Shown: positions 51,697-64,000 of the stretch, in pieces
Layout of the letters: the number at the start of each line of letters is the position of its first letter
Numbering within the stretch: the stretch's first letter is position 1
Assembly (NCBI RefSeq): GCF_001426755.1
Contig: NZ_LMFJ01000001.1
Span: forward strand, 1,297,846-1,361,845
Length of the DNA stretch: 64,000 nucleotides
Direction of reading: 5' to 3'
Source: Aeromicrobium sp. Root495
GTDB taxonomy: Bacteria; Actinomycetota; Actinomycetes; Propionibacteriales; Nocardioidaceae
Notes under the pieces: model-generated
Told to the model about the DNA's origin: nothing
The model's input: only the letters and a program-made list of their open reading frames with translations
The model's database searches: none
Program-made: the position numbers and the translations under genes

Positions 51697-53421
51697 TCAG
51701 AGGTACTGGCCGGTGTTGGCCACGGTGTCGATGGAGCGCCCGGGCTCGTTGCCGCTCTTGCCCGAGATGAGCGTGCGGATGAAGACGATCCGCTCGCCCT
51801 TCTTGCCCGAGATCCGCGCCCAGTCGTCGGGGTTGGTGGTGTTGGGCAGGTCCTCGTTCTCCTTGAACTCGTCGACGCACGCCTGCAGCAGGTGCTGGAT
51901 GCGGATGCCGCGCGACTGCTGGGAGAGGAAGTCCTTGATGGCCATCTTCTTGGCGCGGTCGACGATGTTCTGGATCATGGCGCCGGAGTTGAAGTCCTTG
52001 AAGTACAGGACCTCCTTGTCGCCGTTGGCGTACGTGACCTCGAGGAACTGGTTCTCCTCGGTCTCGGTGTACATCCGCTCCACGGTGCGCTGGATCATGC
52101 CGGCGACGCACGCCTCGCGGTCGCCGCTGAACTCGGCCAGGTCGTCCTCGTGCAGCGGGAGCCGAGAGGTCAGGTACTTGCTGAAGATGTCGCGGGCGGA
52201 CTCGGCGTCGGGCCGCTCGATCTTGATCTTCACGTCGAGCCGGCCCGGGCGCAGGATGGCCGGGTCGATCATGTCCTCACGGTTGGAGGCACCGATGACG
52301 AGCACGTTCTCCAGGCCTTCGACGCCGTCGATCTCGCTCAGGAGCTGCGGGACGATGGTGTTCTCGACGTCGGAGGAGACGCCCGAGCCTCGCGTGCGGA
52401 AGAGCGAGTCCATCTCGTCGAAGAACACGATGACGGGCGTGCCCTCGCTGGCCTTCTCGCGAGCGCGCTGGAACACGAGCCGGATGTGCCGCTCGGTCTC
52501 GCCGACGTACTTGTTGAGGAGCTCGGGACCCTTGATGTTGAGGAAGAACGAGCGTCCTTCCTCACCGGTGCGCTCGGAGACCTTCTTGGCCAGGGACGCG
52601 GCAACGGCCTTGGCGATCATGGTCTTGCCGCAGCCGGGAGGGCCGTAGAGCAGGATCCCCTTGGGCGGGCGCAGCTCGTGCTCCACGAAGACCTCGGGGT
52701 GCAGGTACGGCAGCTCCACCGCGTCCTGGATGATCTCGACCTGCCCGGCGAGGCCGCCGATGCTCGTGTAGTCGATGTCGGGGACCTCCTCGAGCACGAG
52801 CTCCTCGACCTCGCTCTTGGGCACCCGCTCGTAGACGTAGCCGGACTTGCTGTCGAGCAGCAGGGAGTCGCCCGCGCGCAGCTTGAGCTCGCGCAGCGGC
52901 TCGGCCAGCCGGACGACCTTCTCCTCGTCGGTGTTGCCCAGGATGAGGGCGCGCTCGCCGTCGGCGAGGATCTCCTTCAGCATCACGACCTCGCCGGTGG
53001 TCTCGAACTCCAGGGCGAGGACGACGTTCATGGCCTCGTTGAGGATGACCTCCTGGCCCTTGCGCAGGGCGGAGCGATCGACCGCCGGGCTCACGTTGAC
53101 GCGGAGCTTGCGCCCGCCCATGAAGACGTCGACGGACTCGTCGTCGTTGAGCTGCAGGAACGTGCCGAAGCCGGTGGGCGGCTGCGCCAGGCGATCGACC
53201 TCCTCCTTGAGGGCCACGATCTGGTCGCGGGCCTCGCGCAGGGTGGAGGTGAGCCGCTCGTTCTGCGACGACGTGGCCGCGAGACGGGCCTCGATGTCGG
53301 AGAGCCGGTGGTCGGTCCCGCCCTCGGACCCGAGGCGCCGACGGAGGTGCTCGACCTCCGCGCGCAAGTAGGCGAGCTCGTGCTCGGAACCGGTCGTGCG
53401 GGACTGATCGTTGTCGCTCAT
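51697..53421 (-). CDS. mpa: Proteasomal ATPase Mpa/ARC
   Basis: A 574-residue AAA+ unfoldase: N-terminal coiled coil (about 14-80) that captures Pup, a double OB region (about 85-200), Walker A GPPGCGKT at 260-267, Walker B VFFDEMD at about 332-338, and a C-terminal ...TGQYL tail that docks into PrcA. AGGAGGT about six bases before the ATG at 53421 fixes the start. The hexamer unfolds pupylated substrates. Length is slightly shorter than the 609-residue M. tuberculosis protein. Confidence 0.97.
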   Translation of the reverse strand: MSDNDQSRTTGSEHELAYLRAEVEHLRRRLGSEGGTDHRLSDIEARLAATSSQNERLTSTLREARDQIVALKEEVDRLAQPPTGFGTFLQLNDDESVDVFMGGRKLRVNVSPAVDRSALRKGQEVILNEAMNVVLALEFETTGEVVMLKEILADGERALILGNTDEEKVVRLAEPLRELKLRAGDSLLLDSKSGYVYERVPKSEVEELVLEEVPDIDYTSIGGLAGQVEIIQDAVELPYLHPEVFVEHELRPPKGILLYGPPGCGKTMIAKAVAASLAKKVSERTGEEGRSFFLNIKGPELLNKYVGETERHIRLVFQRAREKASEGTPVIVFFDEMDSLFRTRGSGVSSDVENTIVPQLLSEIDGVEGLENVLVIGASNREDMIDPAILRPGRLDVKIKIERPDAESARDIFSKYLTSRLPLHEDDLAEFSGDREACVAGMIQRTVERMYTETEENQFLEVTYANGDKEVLYFKDFNSGAMIQNIVDRAKKMAIKDFLSQQSRGIRIQHLLQACVDEFKENEDLPNTTNPDDWARISGKKGERIVFIRTLISGKSGNEPGRSIDTVANTGQYL

Positions 53422-53519
53422 GTCGGCACCTCCTGCAGGGATGAAACCGACCCTACCCCCGAAGTCGTTGCAGCAAAGCCCGTCGTGCAACGGCTCGGGT
53501 AACGATCCGGTTTCGCCGC

Positions 53520-54419
53520 TCAGTCGTCCTCGGGCCGAGTCATGCCGGCCGGGCGAGGACCGTGGTAGTCGGGCCCGTACGCACCGGGCGCGGGCCGACG
53601 GGTCTTCTCGAGCGAGCGCACTCCCGGAGCCATGCGGCGGGCGGTCACGAGGAAGGCGGTGTGACCGATCATCTTGTGGTCGGGCCGGACGGCCAGGCCC
53701 TCCAGGTGCCAGTCGCGCTGCAGCGTCTCCCACGCGTGCGGCTCGGTGAAGCCGCCGTCGGCGCGCAGGGTCTCCACGAAGAGCGAGAGCTGCGTGGTGG
53801 TGGCGACGTAGGCGCAGATGATGCCGCCGGGGACGAGGCGCTCGGCCGCGAGGGGGACGCACGTCCAGGGGTCGACCATGTCGAGGACGAGGCGGTCTAC
53901 CTCGGGCTCGGTCATGACCTCGCGGACGTCGCCGACCGTGAGCGTCCACTGCGGGACCTCGCCGCCGAGGATCTGCTCCACGTTGGCGCGGGCGGTGTCG
54001 GCGAACTCCTCGCGGATCTCGTACGAGCCGAGGGTGCCCTCGGAGCCCACGGCGCGCAGCAGGTACGCCGTGAGCGAGCCGGAGCCGGCACCCGCCTCGA
54101 CGACACGGGCGCCCGGATAGATGTCGGCCATCGTGATGATGTGCGCGGCGTCCTTGGGATAGATGATCGCTGCGCCGCGGGGCATCGAGACCACGTACTC
54201 CGACAGCAGGGGTCGGAACACCTGGTACTTGCCGTCGAGCGTCGAGGTGATGACGATGCCCTCGGGGTGGCCGATGATGTCGTCGTGGCGCAGCTGGCCC
54301 CGCTTGGTGGAGAACTCCTTGCCTACCTCGAGCCGGATGTTGTGCTTGCGGCCCTTGGCATCGCTCAGGCGCACCCACTCACCCTCGACGAACGGTCCGG
54401 ATCGCATCCACGTGGTCAT
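53520..54419 (-). CDS. trmI: tRNA (adenine-N1)-methyltransferase, TrmI family (m1A58)
   Basis: A 299-residue class I methyltransferase: [23 protein letters not shown]-terminal beta domain in outline, [19 protein letters not shown] loop, DMVDPW catalytic segment and a C-terminal [27 protein letters not shown]. It methylates A58 of tRNA as a homotetramer. The ATG at 54419 overlaps the stop of the M50 protease (ATGA). This trmI-mpa order is standard for actinobacterial proteasome regions, with 98 bases between them containing the mpa Shine-Dalgarno site. Confidence 0.93.
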   Translation of the reverse strand: MTTWMRSGPFVEGEWVRLSDAKGRKHNIRLEVGKEFSTKRGQLRHDDIIGHPEGIVITSTLDGKYQVFRPLLSEYVVSMPRGAAIIYPKDAAHIITMADIYPGARVVEAGAGSGSLTAYLLRAVGSEGTLGSYEIREEFADTARANVEQILGGEVPQWTLTVGDVREVMTEPEVDRLVLDMVDPWTCVPLAAERLVPGGIICAYVATTTQLSLFVETLRADGGFTEPHAWETLQRDWHLEGLAVRPDHKMIGHTAFLVTARRMAPGVRSLEKTRRPAPGAYGPDYHGPRPAGMTRPEDD

Positions 54420-55369
54420 GAGTTCCTTCGATAGGCGTCGTCGACGTGACGCGCGTGCAGGAGGCCGACGACGTCGCCGGCGGGGTCGACCACCACGTAC
54501 GTGTCGGCCGGACGGGCGGCCATGGCGCGCAGCAGGGGCGCACCGGCGAGGTCGAGCGGGAGGGAGGGCAGGTCCGGCGGCAGGTCGAGCCCGGACGTCT
54601 CGGTGCGGTCGACGAGCCCCGCCACGGACAGTCCCTGCACCTGGGCGGTGCGGCGACCGAAGCGCAGGGCCGCGCCGGCCCCGGTCCACAGGAAGAAGGC
54701 GATCAGCAGCGCCAGGGCGATGTCGACGAGGTGCTCGCGGGAGAACGCGTCGTCGCGCAGGAGCACGAACGCCATGACGGCCACGGCCGTGAGACGTCCG
54801 AGCCAGGCCGCCCACCGGACACCCTTGGCCTGGTCGCCCGTGACCTGCCAGACGAGCGCACGGAAGACCCGGCCACCGTCGAGCGGGAGCCCGGGCAGGG
54901 CGTTGAACGCGGCCACGATCACGTTCACCCACCCGAACGCCCACAGGACGTCGCCGGCCGAGCCGCTGCTCGTGCCTGACGCGACCAGTCCCGCGAGCCC
55001 GATGAGTGCCGACGCGACCGGACCGGAGCCGGCCGTGACGAGCTCCTGGGCTGCGGTGCGGCTCTCGCCCTCGATGGCCGTCTCGCCGCCCAGCAGGTGG
55101 AGGGTGACGGTCGGGACCTCCATGCCGTACCAACGCGCGGTGAAGACGTGGGCGAGCTCGTGCACGAACACCGAGGCGTACAGACCCACGGCGAACACGG
55201 CCGCGAGCAGGTGCGGGTGGTCGGACGAGTCCTCGAACCAGGGGGCCGCGGCGAAGACCAGGACGATTCCCATCAGCACCAGTGAGGGGCTCACGAGGAC
55301 GTCAGTACGCCCGAGACGACCGAGGCGCCAGCCTCCGGTCCTGGGGCGATCCTTCTCCTTGCCGGGCAC
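54416..55369 (-). CDS. Site-2 protease family M50 metallopeptidase with C-terminal CBS-like region
   Basis: A 317-residue membrane protease: HELAH at residues 70-74 within FVHELAHVFTARW gives the zinc-binding HExxH, and NALPGLPLDGGRVFRAL the NxxPxxxxDG third-ligand motif. About five or six hydrophobic helices surround these. Residues 255-317 (PLLRAMAARPADTYVVVDPAGDVVGLL) resemble a single CBS element. Such proteases cleave membrane-anchored regulators. The start is GTG 55369; it is coupled to trmI by ATGA. The substrate is unknown. Confidence 0.88.
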   Translation of the reverse strand: MPGKEKDRPRTGGWRLGRLGRTDVLVSPSLVLMGIVLVFAAAPWFEDSSDHPHLLAAVFAVGLYASVFVHELAHVFTARWYGMEVPTVTLHLLGGETAIEGESRTAAQELVTAGSGPVASALIGLAGLVASGTSSGSAGDVLWAFGWVNVIVAAFNALPGLPLDGGRVFRALVWQVTGDQAKGVRWAAWLGRLTAVAVMAFVLLRDDAFSREHLVDIALALLIAFFLWTGAGAALRFGRRTAQVQGLSVAGLVDRTETSGLDLPPDLPSLPLDLAGAPLLRAMAARPADTYVVVDPAGDVVGLLHARHVDDAYRRNS

Positions 55370-55419
55370 GGTTCAGGATCCTATCCGCGATCGACCCCGA
55401 GCATGTCCGAGCCACTCGC

Positions 55420-55425
55420 TAGCGT
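55420..55425 (+). promoter_or_regulatory. TAGCGT -10 box of the RecB-like nuclease gene
   Basis: Seven bases before the ATG at 55433. It favours that ATG over one at 55403, which would lie upstream of the predicted transcript start. Confidence 0.45.
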
Positions 55426-55432
55426 GGCGGCC

Positions 55433-56308
55433 ATGGACGTTGCCGAAGCGATCACCCACCCGGCGGCCGAGGTGCGCGAGGTCCGCATGAGCCTCTCCCC
55501 CAGCCGTGCGGGCGACTTCCAGACCTGCCCGCTGCTGTACCGCTACCGCACCGTCGACCGCCTGCCGGAGCCGCCGTCGCCGGCGGCAGCGCGCGGCACT
55601 CTCGTGCACGCCGTCCTGGAGGACCTGTTCGACGCGCCGGCCACCGAGCGAACGCTGGAGAGGGCGGTCGCCATGCTTCCTGGTCAGTGGGCAGAGCTCC
55701 TCGAGGAGGAACCGCGTCTGGCCGGCCTCTTCACACCCGAGCAGGCCGCCGAGGAGACGGCGTGGCTGTCGTCGGCGGTCGAGCTCCTCGGCACGTACTT
55801 TCGGCTCGAGGACCCGCGCTGGCTGGAGCCTGCCGACCGCGAGCTCCGGGTCGACCACGTGCTGGAGTCCGGGCTGGGCCTCGGCGGCATCGTCGACCGG
55901 GTCGACGTCGCCCCCGACGGTCGGATCCGCGTCGTGGACTACAAGACCGGCCGCAGCCCCGACCCTCGGTACGAGGACAAGGCGCTCTTCCAGATGAAGT
56001 TCTACGCGCTCGTCCTGTGGCGCACCCGTGGCGTCGTGCCCACGCTGCTCCAGCTGCTCTACCTCGCCGACGGCACGGTCCTGCAGTACGAGCCCACCGA
56101 GGACGACCTCCGGGGCGTCGAGCGCAAGGTGCAGGCCCTGTGGGACGCCATCTCGGCCTCCTACGATCGTCAGGACTTCCAGCCACGGCCCAGCGCGCTG
56201 TGCCGTTGGTGCGCCCACACCCAGCACTGTCCCGAGGTCGGCGGCACCCTGCTCCCCTTCCCCGAGGTCAGGATCGTGCCGGTGGAGCCAGCCGTCCCTC
56301 CGGGCTAG
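55433..56308 (+). CDS. RecB-family PD-(D/E)XK exonuclease with predicted 4Fe-4S cluster
   Basis: A 291-residue nuclease of the RecB/Cas4 type. HAVLEDLF supplies the early His, GIVDRVDVAPDG the Asp, VVDYKTG the DxK, and QMKFYALVL the motif IV Gln/Tyr. One Cys in DFQTCPLLY and three in ALCRWCAHTQHC make a CX(n)CX2CX5C pattern typical of an Fe-S-stapled nuclease fold. It resembles the stand-alone nucleases widespread in actinobacteria; partner helicase unknown. The start ATG 55433 is supported by the TAGCGT box. It converges with the HAD gene, the two stops overlapping by four bases (CTAG). Confidence 0.87.
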   Translation: MDVAEAITHPAAEVREVRMSLSPSRAGDFQTCPLLYRYRTVDRLPEPPSPAAARGTLVHAVLEDLFDAPATERTLERAVAMLPGQWAELLEEEPRLAGLFTPEQAAEETAWLSSAVELLGTYFRLEDPRWLEPADRELRVDHVLESGLGLGGIVDRVDVAPDGRIRVVDYKTGRSPDPRYEDKALFQMKFYALVLWRTRGVVPTLLQLLYLADGTVLQYEPTEDDLRGVERKVQALWDAISASYDRQDFQPRPSALCRWCAHTQHCPEVGGTLLPFPEVRIVPVEPAVPPG

Positions 56309-56991
56309 GAACCGCTCCCCGACACCTGGTCGTGGAGCGCCACGAGGTCGGCGACGCCCAGGCCGGTGAGGCTCGGACGCTCGACCCGTCGGACAGAGGC
56401 CTCCACGGGCACCATGTGCGGGACCACCAGCACGACGCAGCCGGCCGCCTCCGCCGAGCGGGCCCCGGTGTTGGAGTCCTCCACGGCGAGGCACTCGGTC
56501 GGGTCGACGCCCAGCGCGGCCGCCGCCGTGGCGTAGGGCTCGGGGTGCGGCTTGGGGTGCGTCACGGTGTCGCCCGCGACCACCGAGGCGAGGGGCAGGT
56601 GCGCCGCCACCACCGAGGCGATGCTCGCGTACGACGACGTCACCAGCGCCTGCGGCACCCCGGCCTCGTCCAGGGCGGTCACGAGCTCCAGGGCGCCTGG
56701 GCGCCACGGGACGTCCTGGCCCAGGGAGTCCACCATGTGCTCCACGAGCACGTCGACGATCTCGGCGGCCGACAGCTCGCTCCCCAGCCGCTGACGGATG
56801 TACTCGCCCGAGACGATGAGCGCGTTGCCGACGAGGGCCATCGCGTCCTCCTCGGTCCACTCCGTGTCGTGCTCCGCGGCCATGCGGTGCTCGGCCTGCA
56901 TCCAGAGCGGCTCGCTGTCGATGAGGGTCCCGTCGAGGTCCCAGAGGACGGCCTTGAGCGTGGTCGCGGGGGCTGTGGAGGTCTCGGACAC
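56305..56991 (-). CDS. HAD-family hydrolase (beta-phosphoglucomutase-like phosphatase)
   Basis: A 228-residue HAD protein: WDLDGTLIDSEPLW is motif I with the nucleophile and acid Asp, LVTSSYA motif II, KPHPEPY with the motif III Lys and AVEDSNTGARSAEAAG motif IV. The alpha-helical cap after motif I is the subclass I type. It would dephosphorylate a small sugar phosphate. The GTG at 56991 is supported by a TAGGCT box at 56999-57004 (minus sense) seven bases away; longer in-frame extensions are not conserved-looking. It is divergent from metH. Confidence 0.87.
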   Translation of the reverse strand: MSETSTAPATTLKAVLWDLDGTLIDSEPLWMQAEHRMAAEHDTEWTEEDAMALVGNALIVSGEYIRQRLGSELSAAEIVDVLVEHMVDSLGQDVPWRPGALELVTALDEAGVPQALVTSSYASIASVVAAHLPLASVVAGDTVTHPKPHPEPYATAAAALGVDPTECLAVEDSNTGARSAEAAGCVVLVVPHMVPVEASVRRVERPSLTGLGVADLVALHDQVSGSGS

Positions 56992-57155
56992 GACGAGCAG
57001 CCTAGTGAGAGCCGTCTCGCGTGACCTGAGGTGCCTCTGGTGCGTTGAGTCATCTGCGATACTGGAGGTGGTTCTCCCGACAGGCCCATGCGAGCCCGCT
57101 GACGGCTGGAGGTCCCCACCAGACACTGACGTAGACGTCGACCCTGGAGGATCAC

Positions 57156-60896
<3,741 letters not shown>

Positions 60897-60908
60897 CCTT
60901 CCCGCCCG

Positions 60909-60940
60909 CGCCCCGGGACCCCCGCCGGGGTCCCGGGGCG
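60909..60940 (+). terminator. Terminator hairpin of metH
   Basis: A perfect 14-base stem (60909-60922 with 60927-60940, arms CGCCCCGGGACCCC and its complement) closes a four-base loop, 12 bases after the metH stop. There is no T-tract, as is common for GC-rich actinobacterial terminators. Confidence 0.75.
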
Positions 60941-60952
60941 TGGGTGCCTGCG

Positions 60953-60958
60953 TAGGCT
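60953..60958 (+). promoter_or_regulatory. TAGGCT -10 box of the PAC2 gene
   Basis: Six bases before GTG 60965 and immediately after the metH hairpin, consistent with a separate leaderless transcript. Confidence 0.5.
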
Positions 60959-60964
60959 TGGGTC

Positions 60965-61819
60965 GTGCCTGACGTCTCGATCCCGCCGCTCAACGATCCA
61001 TGGATGGTCGCCGCCTTCGAGGGCTGGAACGACGCCGGGGATGCGGCGTCGTCGGTCGTCGAGCACCTGGTGGAGGCCTGGGACGCCGAGGTGCTGGCCG
61101 AGCTGGACCCCGAGGACTTCTACGACTTCCAGGTCCACCGTCCGCACATCCATCCCGACGAGGACGGCACCCGGGTCCTGATCTGGCCCACGCCCACGCT
61201 GTACCACGCTCGTGTGCCCCACTCCGAGCGCGACGTGCTGCTCCTGCGGGCCCCCGAGCCCAACATGCGGTGGAAGACCTTCTGCTCCACGATCATGGGC
61301 ATCGCCAGGCTGGCCGGCGTCACCGAGCTCGTCACGCTGGGCGCGCTCCTGGCGGACGCGCCGCACACGAGACCGGTACCGGTGAGCGGGTCCTCGTCGG
61401 ATCCTGTGCTGAGCGAGCGGCTCGCGCTCCGCCCCTCCACGTACTCGGGGCCGGTCGGCATCAACTCGGTCCTGTCGGAGACGGCTGCGCTCCAGGGCAT
61501 CCCGTCCATCTCGCTCTGGGCCGCCGTGCCGCACTACCTGGCCGAGCCGCCGTGCCACAAGGCCACGCTCGCCCTGCTGGGCTCGCTCGAGGACGCCGTG
61601 GGCGTCGCGCTCCCCCAGGGCGACCTGGAGGAGCTGGCCGAGGCCTGGCAGCGCGGGGCCGACGAGGTGGCGTCGTCCGATCCGGAGATCTCCGAGTACG
61701 TCGAGGAGCTGGAGAACGAGAACGACGCCAACGAGCTTCCCGAGGCGAGCGGCGACGCGATCGCCCGCGAGTTCGAGCGCTACCTGCGTCGGCGCGACAC
61801 CGACCCGCCCACCCGCTAG
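60965..61819 (+). CDS. PAC2 family protein
   Basis: A 284-residue protein of the PAC2 fold (proteasome assembly chaperone 2-like), common in bacteria with proteasomes: MVAAFEGWNDAGDAASSVVEHL, VHRPHI, LIWPTPTLY and TLGALLADAPHTRPVPVSG, then GINSVLSETAALQGIPSISLWAAVPHYL. The C-terminal 50 residues are acidic and helical. Its role in bacteria is unproven; the eukaryotic namesake helps assemble the 20S core. A TAGGCT box precedes GTG 60965 by six bases. It is a separate transcription unit after metH. Confidence 0.88.
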   Translation: MPDVSIPPLNDPWMVAAFEGWNDAGDAASSVVEHLVEAWDAEVLAELDPEDFYDFQVHRPHIHPDEDGTRVLIWPTPTLYHARVPHSERDVLLLRAPEPNMRWKTFCSTIMGIARLAGVTELVTLGALLADAPHTRPVPVSGSSSDPVLSERLALRPSTYSGPVGINSVLSETAALQGIPSISLWAAVPHYLAEPPCHKATLALLGSLEDAVGVALPQGDLEELAEAWQRGADEVASSDPEISEYVEELENENDANELPEASGDAIAREFERYLRRRDTDPPTR

Positions 61820-61826
61820 CCCCAGC

Positions 61827-61891
61827 CCGCTGAGTGTGACGTCTCAGGGCCTCTGAGGCCCGAGACACCCCCCGAACGTCACGCTCAGCGG
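61827..61891. terminator. Large nested hairpin between convergent PAC2 and mshC genes
   Basis: Outer arms 61827-61842 and 61876-61891 pair over 16 bases with one G-T pair (CCGCTGAGTGTGACGT against its near complement). Inside, GTCTC-A-GGGCCTC and GAGGCCC-GAGAC (61841-61866) form a second stem. The position between two facing genes suggests a bidirectional terminator. Confidence 0.7.
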
Positions 61892-61892
61892 T

Positions 61893-63092
61893 TCAGAGCT
61901 GGACGCCGAGGAGTGCGTCGACGGCCGTGGCCACGAGCGTGCCGTCGTCGTCGCCCTCGCTGGCGGCCCACGAGTCGAGCACGCTGAGCGCCGCCGGTGC
62001 GTCGAGGTCGGCTGACAGGACGTCGCGCAAGGCCTGCACGACGGTCTCGGACGACGCCAGACCTCCCGTGGCGAGGGCGGAGCGCCAGGCGGCGAGCCGC
62101 TCCTCGGCCTGCGCGAGGTCGGCGTCGGTCCATTCCCAGTCGCTGCGGTAGTGGTGTCCGAGCAGCGCGACGCGGATGGCCATGGGGTCGGTGCCGTTCT
62201 CGCGCAGGCGTGAGACCAGCACCAGGTTGCCCTTGGACTTGCTCATCTTCTCGCCCTCGTACCCCACCATGCCGGCGTGCACGAAGGCCTGGGCGAAGGG
62301 CTCGCCCGTGGCGACGCGGGCCTCGGAGGCCGACATCTCGTGGTGCGGGAAGACCAGGTCGGACCCGCCGCCCTGGACGTCGAAGTCGGTGCCGAGGTGC
62401 TGCAGCGCGATGGCAGCACACTCGATGTGCCAGCCGGGTCGGCCACGGCCCAGGCGCGAGTCCCAGGCCGGCTCGCCCGGTCGCTCGGCCTGCCAGACGA
62501 GACAGTCGAGCGGGTCGCGCTTGCCGGGTCGCTCGGGATCGCCGCCGCGCTCGCCGAAGAGCTGGCGCATGGTGTCGGTGTCGAAGCCGGAGACCGAGCC
62601 GAACGTCTGGTCGGAACCGACCTCGAAGTAGAGGTCGTCGTCGACGGCGTACACCGCGTCGCCGAGCCGCTCGACCAGGTCGACCACGAGGTCGATGGAC
62701 TCCACGGCGCCGATGTAGTGCGCCGGGTGGAGCACGCGCAGCGCCGTCATGTCGGTGCGGAAGAGCTCGGTCTCACGCTCGGCCAGCTCCACCCAGTCGA
62801 CGCCGGTGGCCGTGGCCCGCTCCAGGAGCGGGTCGTCCACGTCGGTCACGTTCTGGGTGTAGACGACGTCGAGGCCGCGGTCGAGCCACTGGCGCTGGAG
62901 CAGGTCGAACGCGAGGTAGGTGGCGGCGTGGCCGAGGTGGGTGGCGTCGTAGGGCGTGATGCCGCAGACGTAGAGCCGCGCGGTCCCCTCGGGCGTCGAC
63001 TGCACGAGGCTCCGGGTGGAGCTGTCGTGGATGCGGAGGACCGGTGCGGTCCCCTCGACGGATGGAACCTCAGGACCGGACCAGCTACGCAT
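61893..63092 (-). CDS. mshC: Cysteine:glucosaminyl-inositol ligase MshC (mycothiol biosynthesis)
   Basis: A 399-residue cysteinyl-tRNA-synthetase-like ligase joining Cys to GlcN-inositol in mycothiol synthesis. [22 protein letters not shown] contains the zinc Cys and the HIGH-like [24 protein letters not shown] with a zinc His/Cys and EKMSKSKGN the KMSKS loop. The absence of a full tRNA-binding domain and the first 40 residues fit MshC rather than CysS. The ATG at 63092 follows a TACGCT box by six bases. Presence of this gene means the cell uses mycothiol. Confidence 0.95.
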   Translation of the reverse strand: MRSWSGPEVPSVEGTAPVLRIHDSSTRSLVQSTPEGTARLYVCGITPYDATHLGHAATYLAFDLLQRQWLDRGLDVVYTQNVTDVDDPLLERATATGVDWVELAERETELFRTDMTALRVLHPAHYIGAVESIDLVVDLVERLGDAVYAVDDDLYFEVGSDQTFGSVSGFDTDTMRQLFGERGGDPERPGKRDPLDCLVWQAERPGEPAWDSRLGRGRPGWHIECAAIALQHLGTDFDVQGGGSDLVFPHHEMSASEARVATGEPFAQAFVHAGMVGYEGEKMSKSKGNLVLVSRLRENGTDPMAIRVALLGHHYRSDWEWTDADLAQAEERLAAWRSALATGGLASSETVVQALRDVLSADLDAPAALSVLDSWAASEGDDDGTLVATAVDALLGVQL

Positions 63093-63123
63093 GGACTGAG
63101 CGTATCGGTGGCACCATGGCGAC

Positions 63124-64000
63124 GTGATCATCGACTGCGCTGTCTACCGCGACGGGGTTCGTGAAGAGACCGAGAGCGACCGGGGAAGTCTCGACGCGTC
63201 GCTCGCGGCGCTCGGGGAGGACGACTTCCTGTGGATCGGGATCAACAACCCCACGAAGGACGAGCTCGTCCGCGTGGGGCAGGCGCTGAACCTCCACCCG
63301 CTCGCCGTCGAGGACGCCTTGGAGGCGCACCAGCGACCCAAGGTGGAGCGGTACAAGGATCACCTCTTCATCTCGCTGCGCACGGTGGAGTACAGCGACG
63401 ACGACATCCGCACGCACGAGGTGAACGCGTTCCTCAGCGAGAAGTACCTGCTCACCGTCCGGCACGGAGGCCAGGACCTGCGTGAGGCCCGCAAGCGCGC
63501 GGAGCGTCTCATCGAGCCGATGTCCCACGGGCCGACTGCTGCCCTGTACGCGGTCGTCGACACGATCGTCGACCGGTACGAGACGGTGGCCGCGGAGCTG
63601 GAGCAGGACGTCCAGGAGGTGGAGGAGTCGGTCTTCTCCCCCGCCCGCACCAGCGACTCCACCCGCATCTACCGCCTGAAGCGCGAGACGCTGGAGTTCC
63701 GCCGGGCCGTCATGCCCCTGCGCGAGCCGATCAAGCGGTTCTCGATGGGCTCCATGCCGGAGGACTCCCAGCCGTACTTCCGCGACATCGCCGACCACCT
63801 CGCCCGGGCGGCGGAGGCCATCGACTCCGTGGAGCACCTGCTCGACAACGCCCTCAACGCCCACCTCGCGCAGCTGAGCGTCCAGCAGAACGAGGACATG
63901 CGCAAGCTCACCGCGGGCGCCACGATCTTCGCCGTCCCCACGGCCATCGCGGGGATCTACGGCATGAACTTCGAGCACATGCCCGAGCTGTCCTGGACCT
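63124..64000 (+). CDS. corA: CorA-family magnesium/cobalt transporter, 3' end cut by window edge
   Basis: The first 292 codons of a CorA protein. A cytoplasmic N-terminal domain with [19 protein letters not shown] and a long helix (about 150-260) lead to TM1 [24 protein letters not shown], containing the GMN selectivity motif. The second helix is outside the window. It forms pentamers for Mg2+ uptake. The start is GTG 63124. It is divergent from mshC with a 31-base gap. Confidence 0.93.
   Translation, partial: MIIDCAVYRDGVREETESDRGSLDASLAALGEDDFLWIGINNPTKDELVRVGQALNLHPLAVEDALEAHQRPKVERYKDHLFISLRTVEYSDDDIRTHEVNAFLSEKYLLTVRHGGQDLREARKRAERLIEPMSHGPTAALYAVVDTIVDRYETVAAELEQDVQEVEESVFSPARTSDSTRIYRLKRETLEFRRAVMPLREPIKRFSMGSMPEDSQPYFRDIADHLARAAEAIDSVEHLLDNALNAHLAQLSVQQNEDMRKLTAGATIFAVPTAIAGIYGMNFEHMPELSWT

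Noticed and set aside
57005-57155. Possible cobalamin or SAM riboswitch upstream of metH
   Set aside because: No B12-box-like or SAM-aptamer conserved core could be found in this 150-base stretch; only short GGAGGT repeats and a Shine-Dalgarno site are seen.

Overview
The window comes from a high-GC actinobacterium, most likely Nocardioidaceae (an Aeromicrobium/Nocardioides-like genome; the genus is inference). It carries a complete Pup-proteasome gene set, PafB/PafC, the mycothiol gene mshC, RbpA, HelY and an adjacent Lnt/Ppm pair. GC is high throughout. Many genes start 6-8 bases after a TANNNT box, which points to widespread leaderless transcription. No tRNA, rRNA, insertion sequence, prophage or CRISPR array was seen, and no gene-free stretch exceeds about 165 bases.

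Layout. 1-9.9 kb: a partial DUF1992 gene, an acyl-CoA ligase, an exported penicillin-acylase-type Ntn hydrolase, a divergent LysG/LysE basic amino acid export pair, a membrane protein, an alditol-oxidase-like flavoenzyme and a DUF4241 protein. 9.9-12.4 kb: accessory genes (DUF3626, a membrane protein, a tandem glyoxalase-like protein) and an orphan AT-rich perfect palindrome. 12.4-17.6 kb: a tightly packed minus-strand run (alpha/beta hydrolase, AraC regulator, VOC protein, short UvrA-like ABC protein, P-loop kinase-like protein, MDMPI/DinB-fold protein) that looks like a detoxification or resistance operon. 17.6-19.4 kb: a condensation-like domain fused to a GNAT acetyltransferase. 19.4-25.3 kb: small-molecule enzymes and transporters, including a pterin dehydratase-VOC fusion. 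25.3-29 kb: a MurA with an N-terminal helix-turn-helix domain and a 20-bp palindrome in its promoter, overlapped by a GDPD gene that seems to start at CTG, then an Atg22-like transporter.

29-43 kb: rbpA converging on ppm-lnt-pepQ, an exported M28 peptidase, a 5'-3' exonuclease, and the minus-strand block helY-dagK-tatC-tatA-pafC-pafB. 43-55 kb: the proteasome region (FKBP lipoprotein, pafA, spermidine-synthase-like gene, prcA, prcB, pup, dop, then a divergent mannosyltransferase-like gene, a GNAT, mpa/arc, trmI and an M50 protease). Pup (ending GGQ) is deamidated by Dop, ligated to substrates by PafA, recognised by Mpa and degraded by PrcAB; PafBC is the DNA-damage-responsive regulator associated with this locus. 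55-64 kb: a RecB-like Fe-S nuclease, a HAD phosphatase, metH, a PAC2 protein, mshC and a partial corA.

Best candidates for something under-described: the HTH-MurA with a likely self-operator, the CTG-started GDPD gene, the condensation-GNAT fusion, the UvrA-like protein without the UvrB-binding segment, and the orphan palindrome at 10.88 kb.
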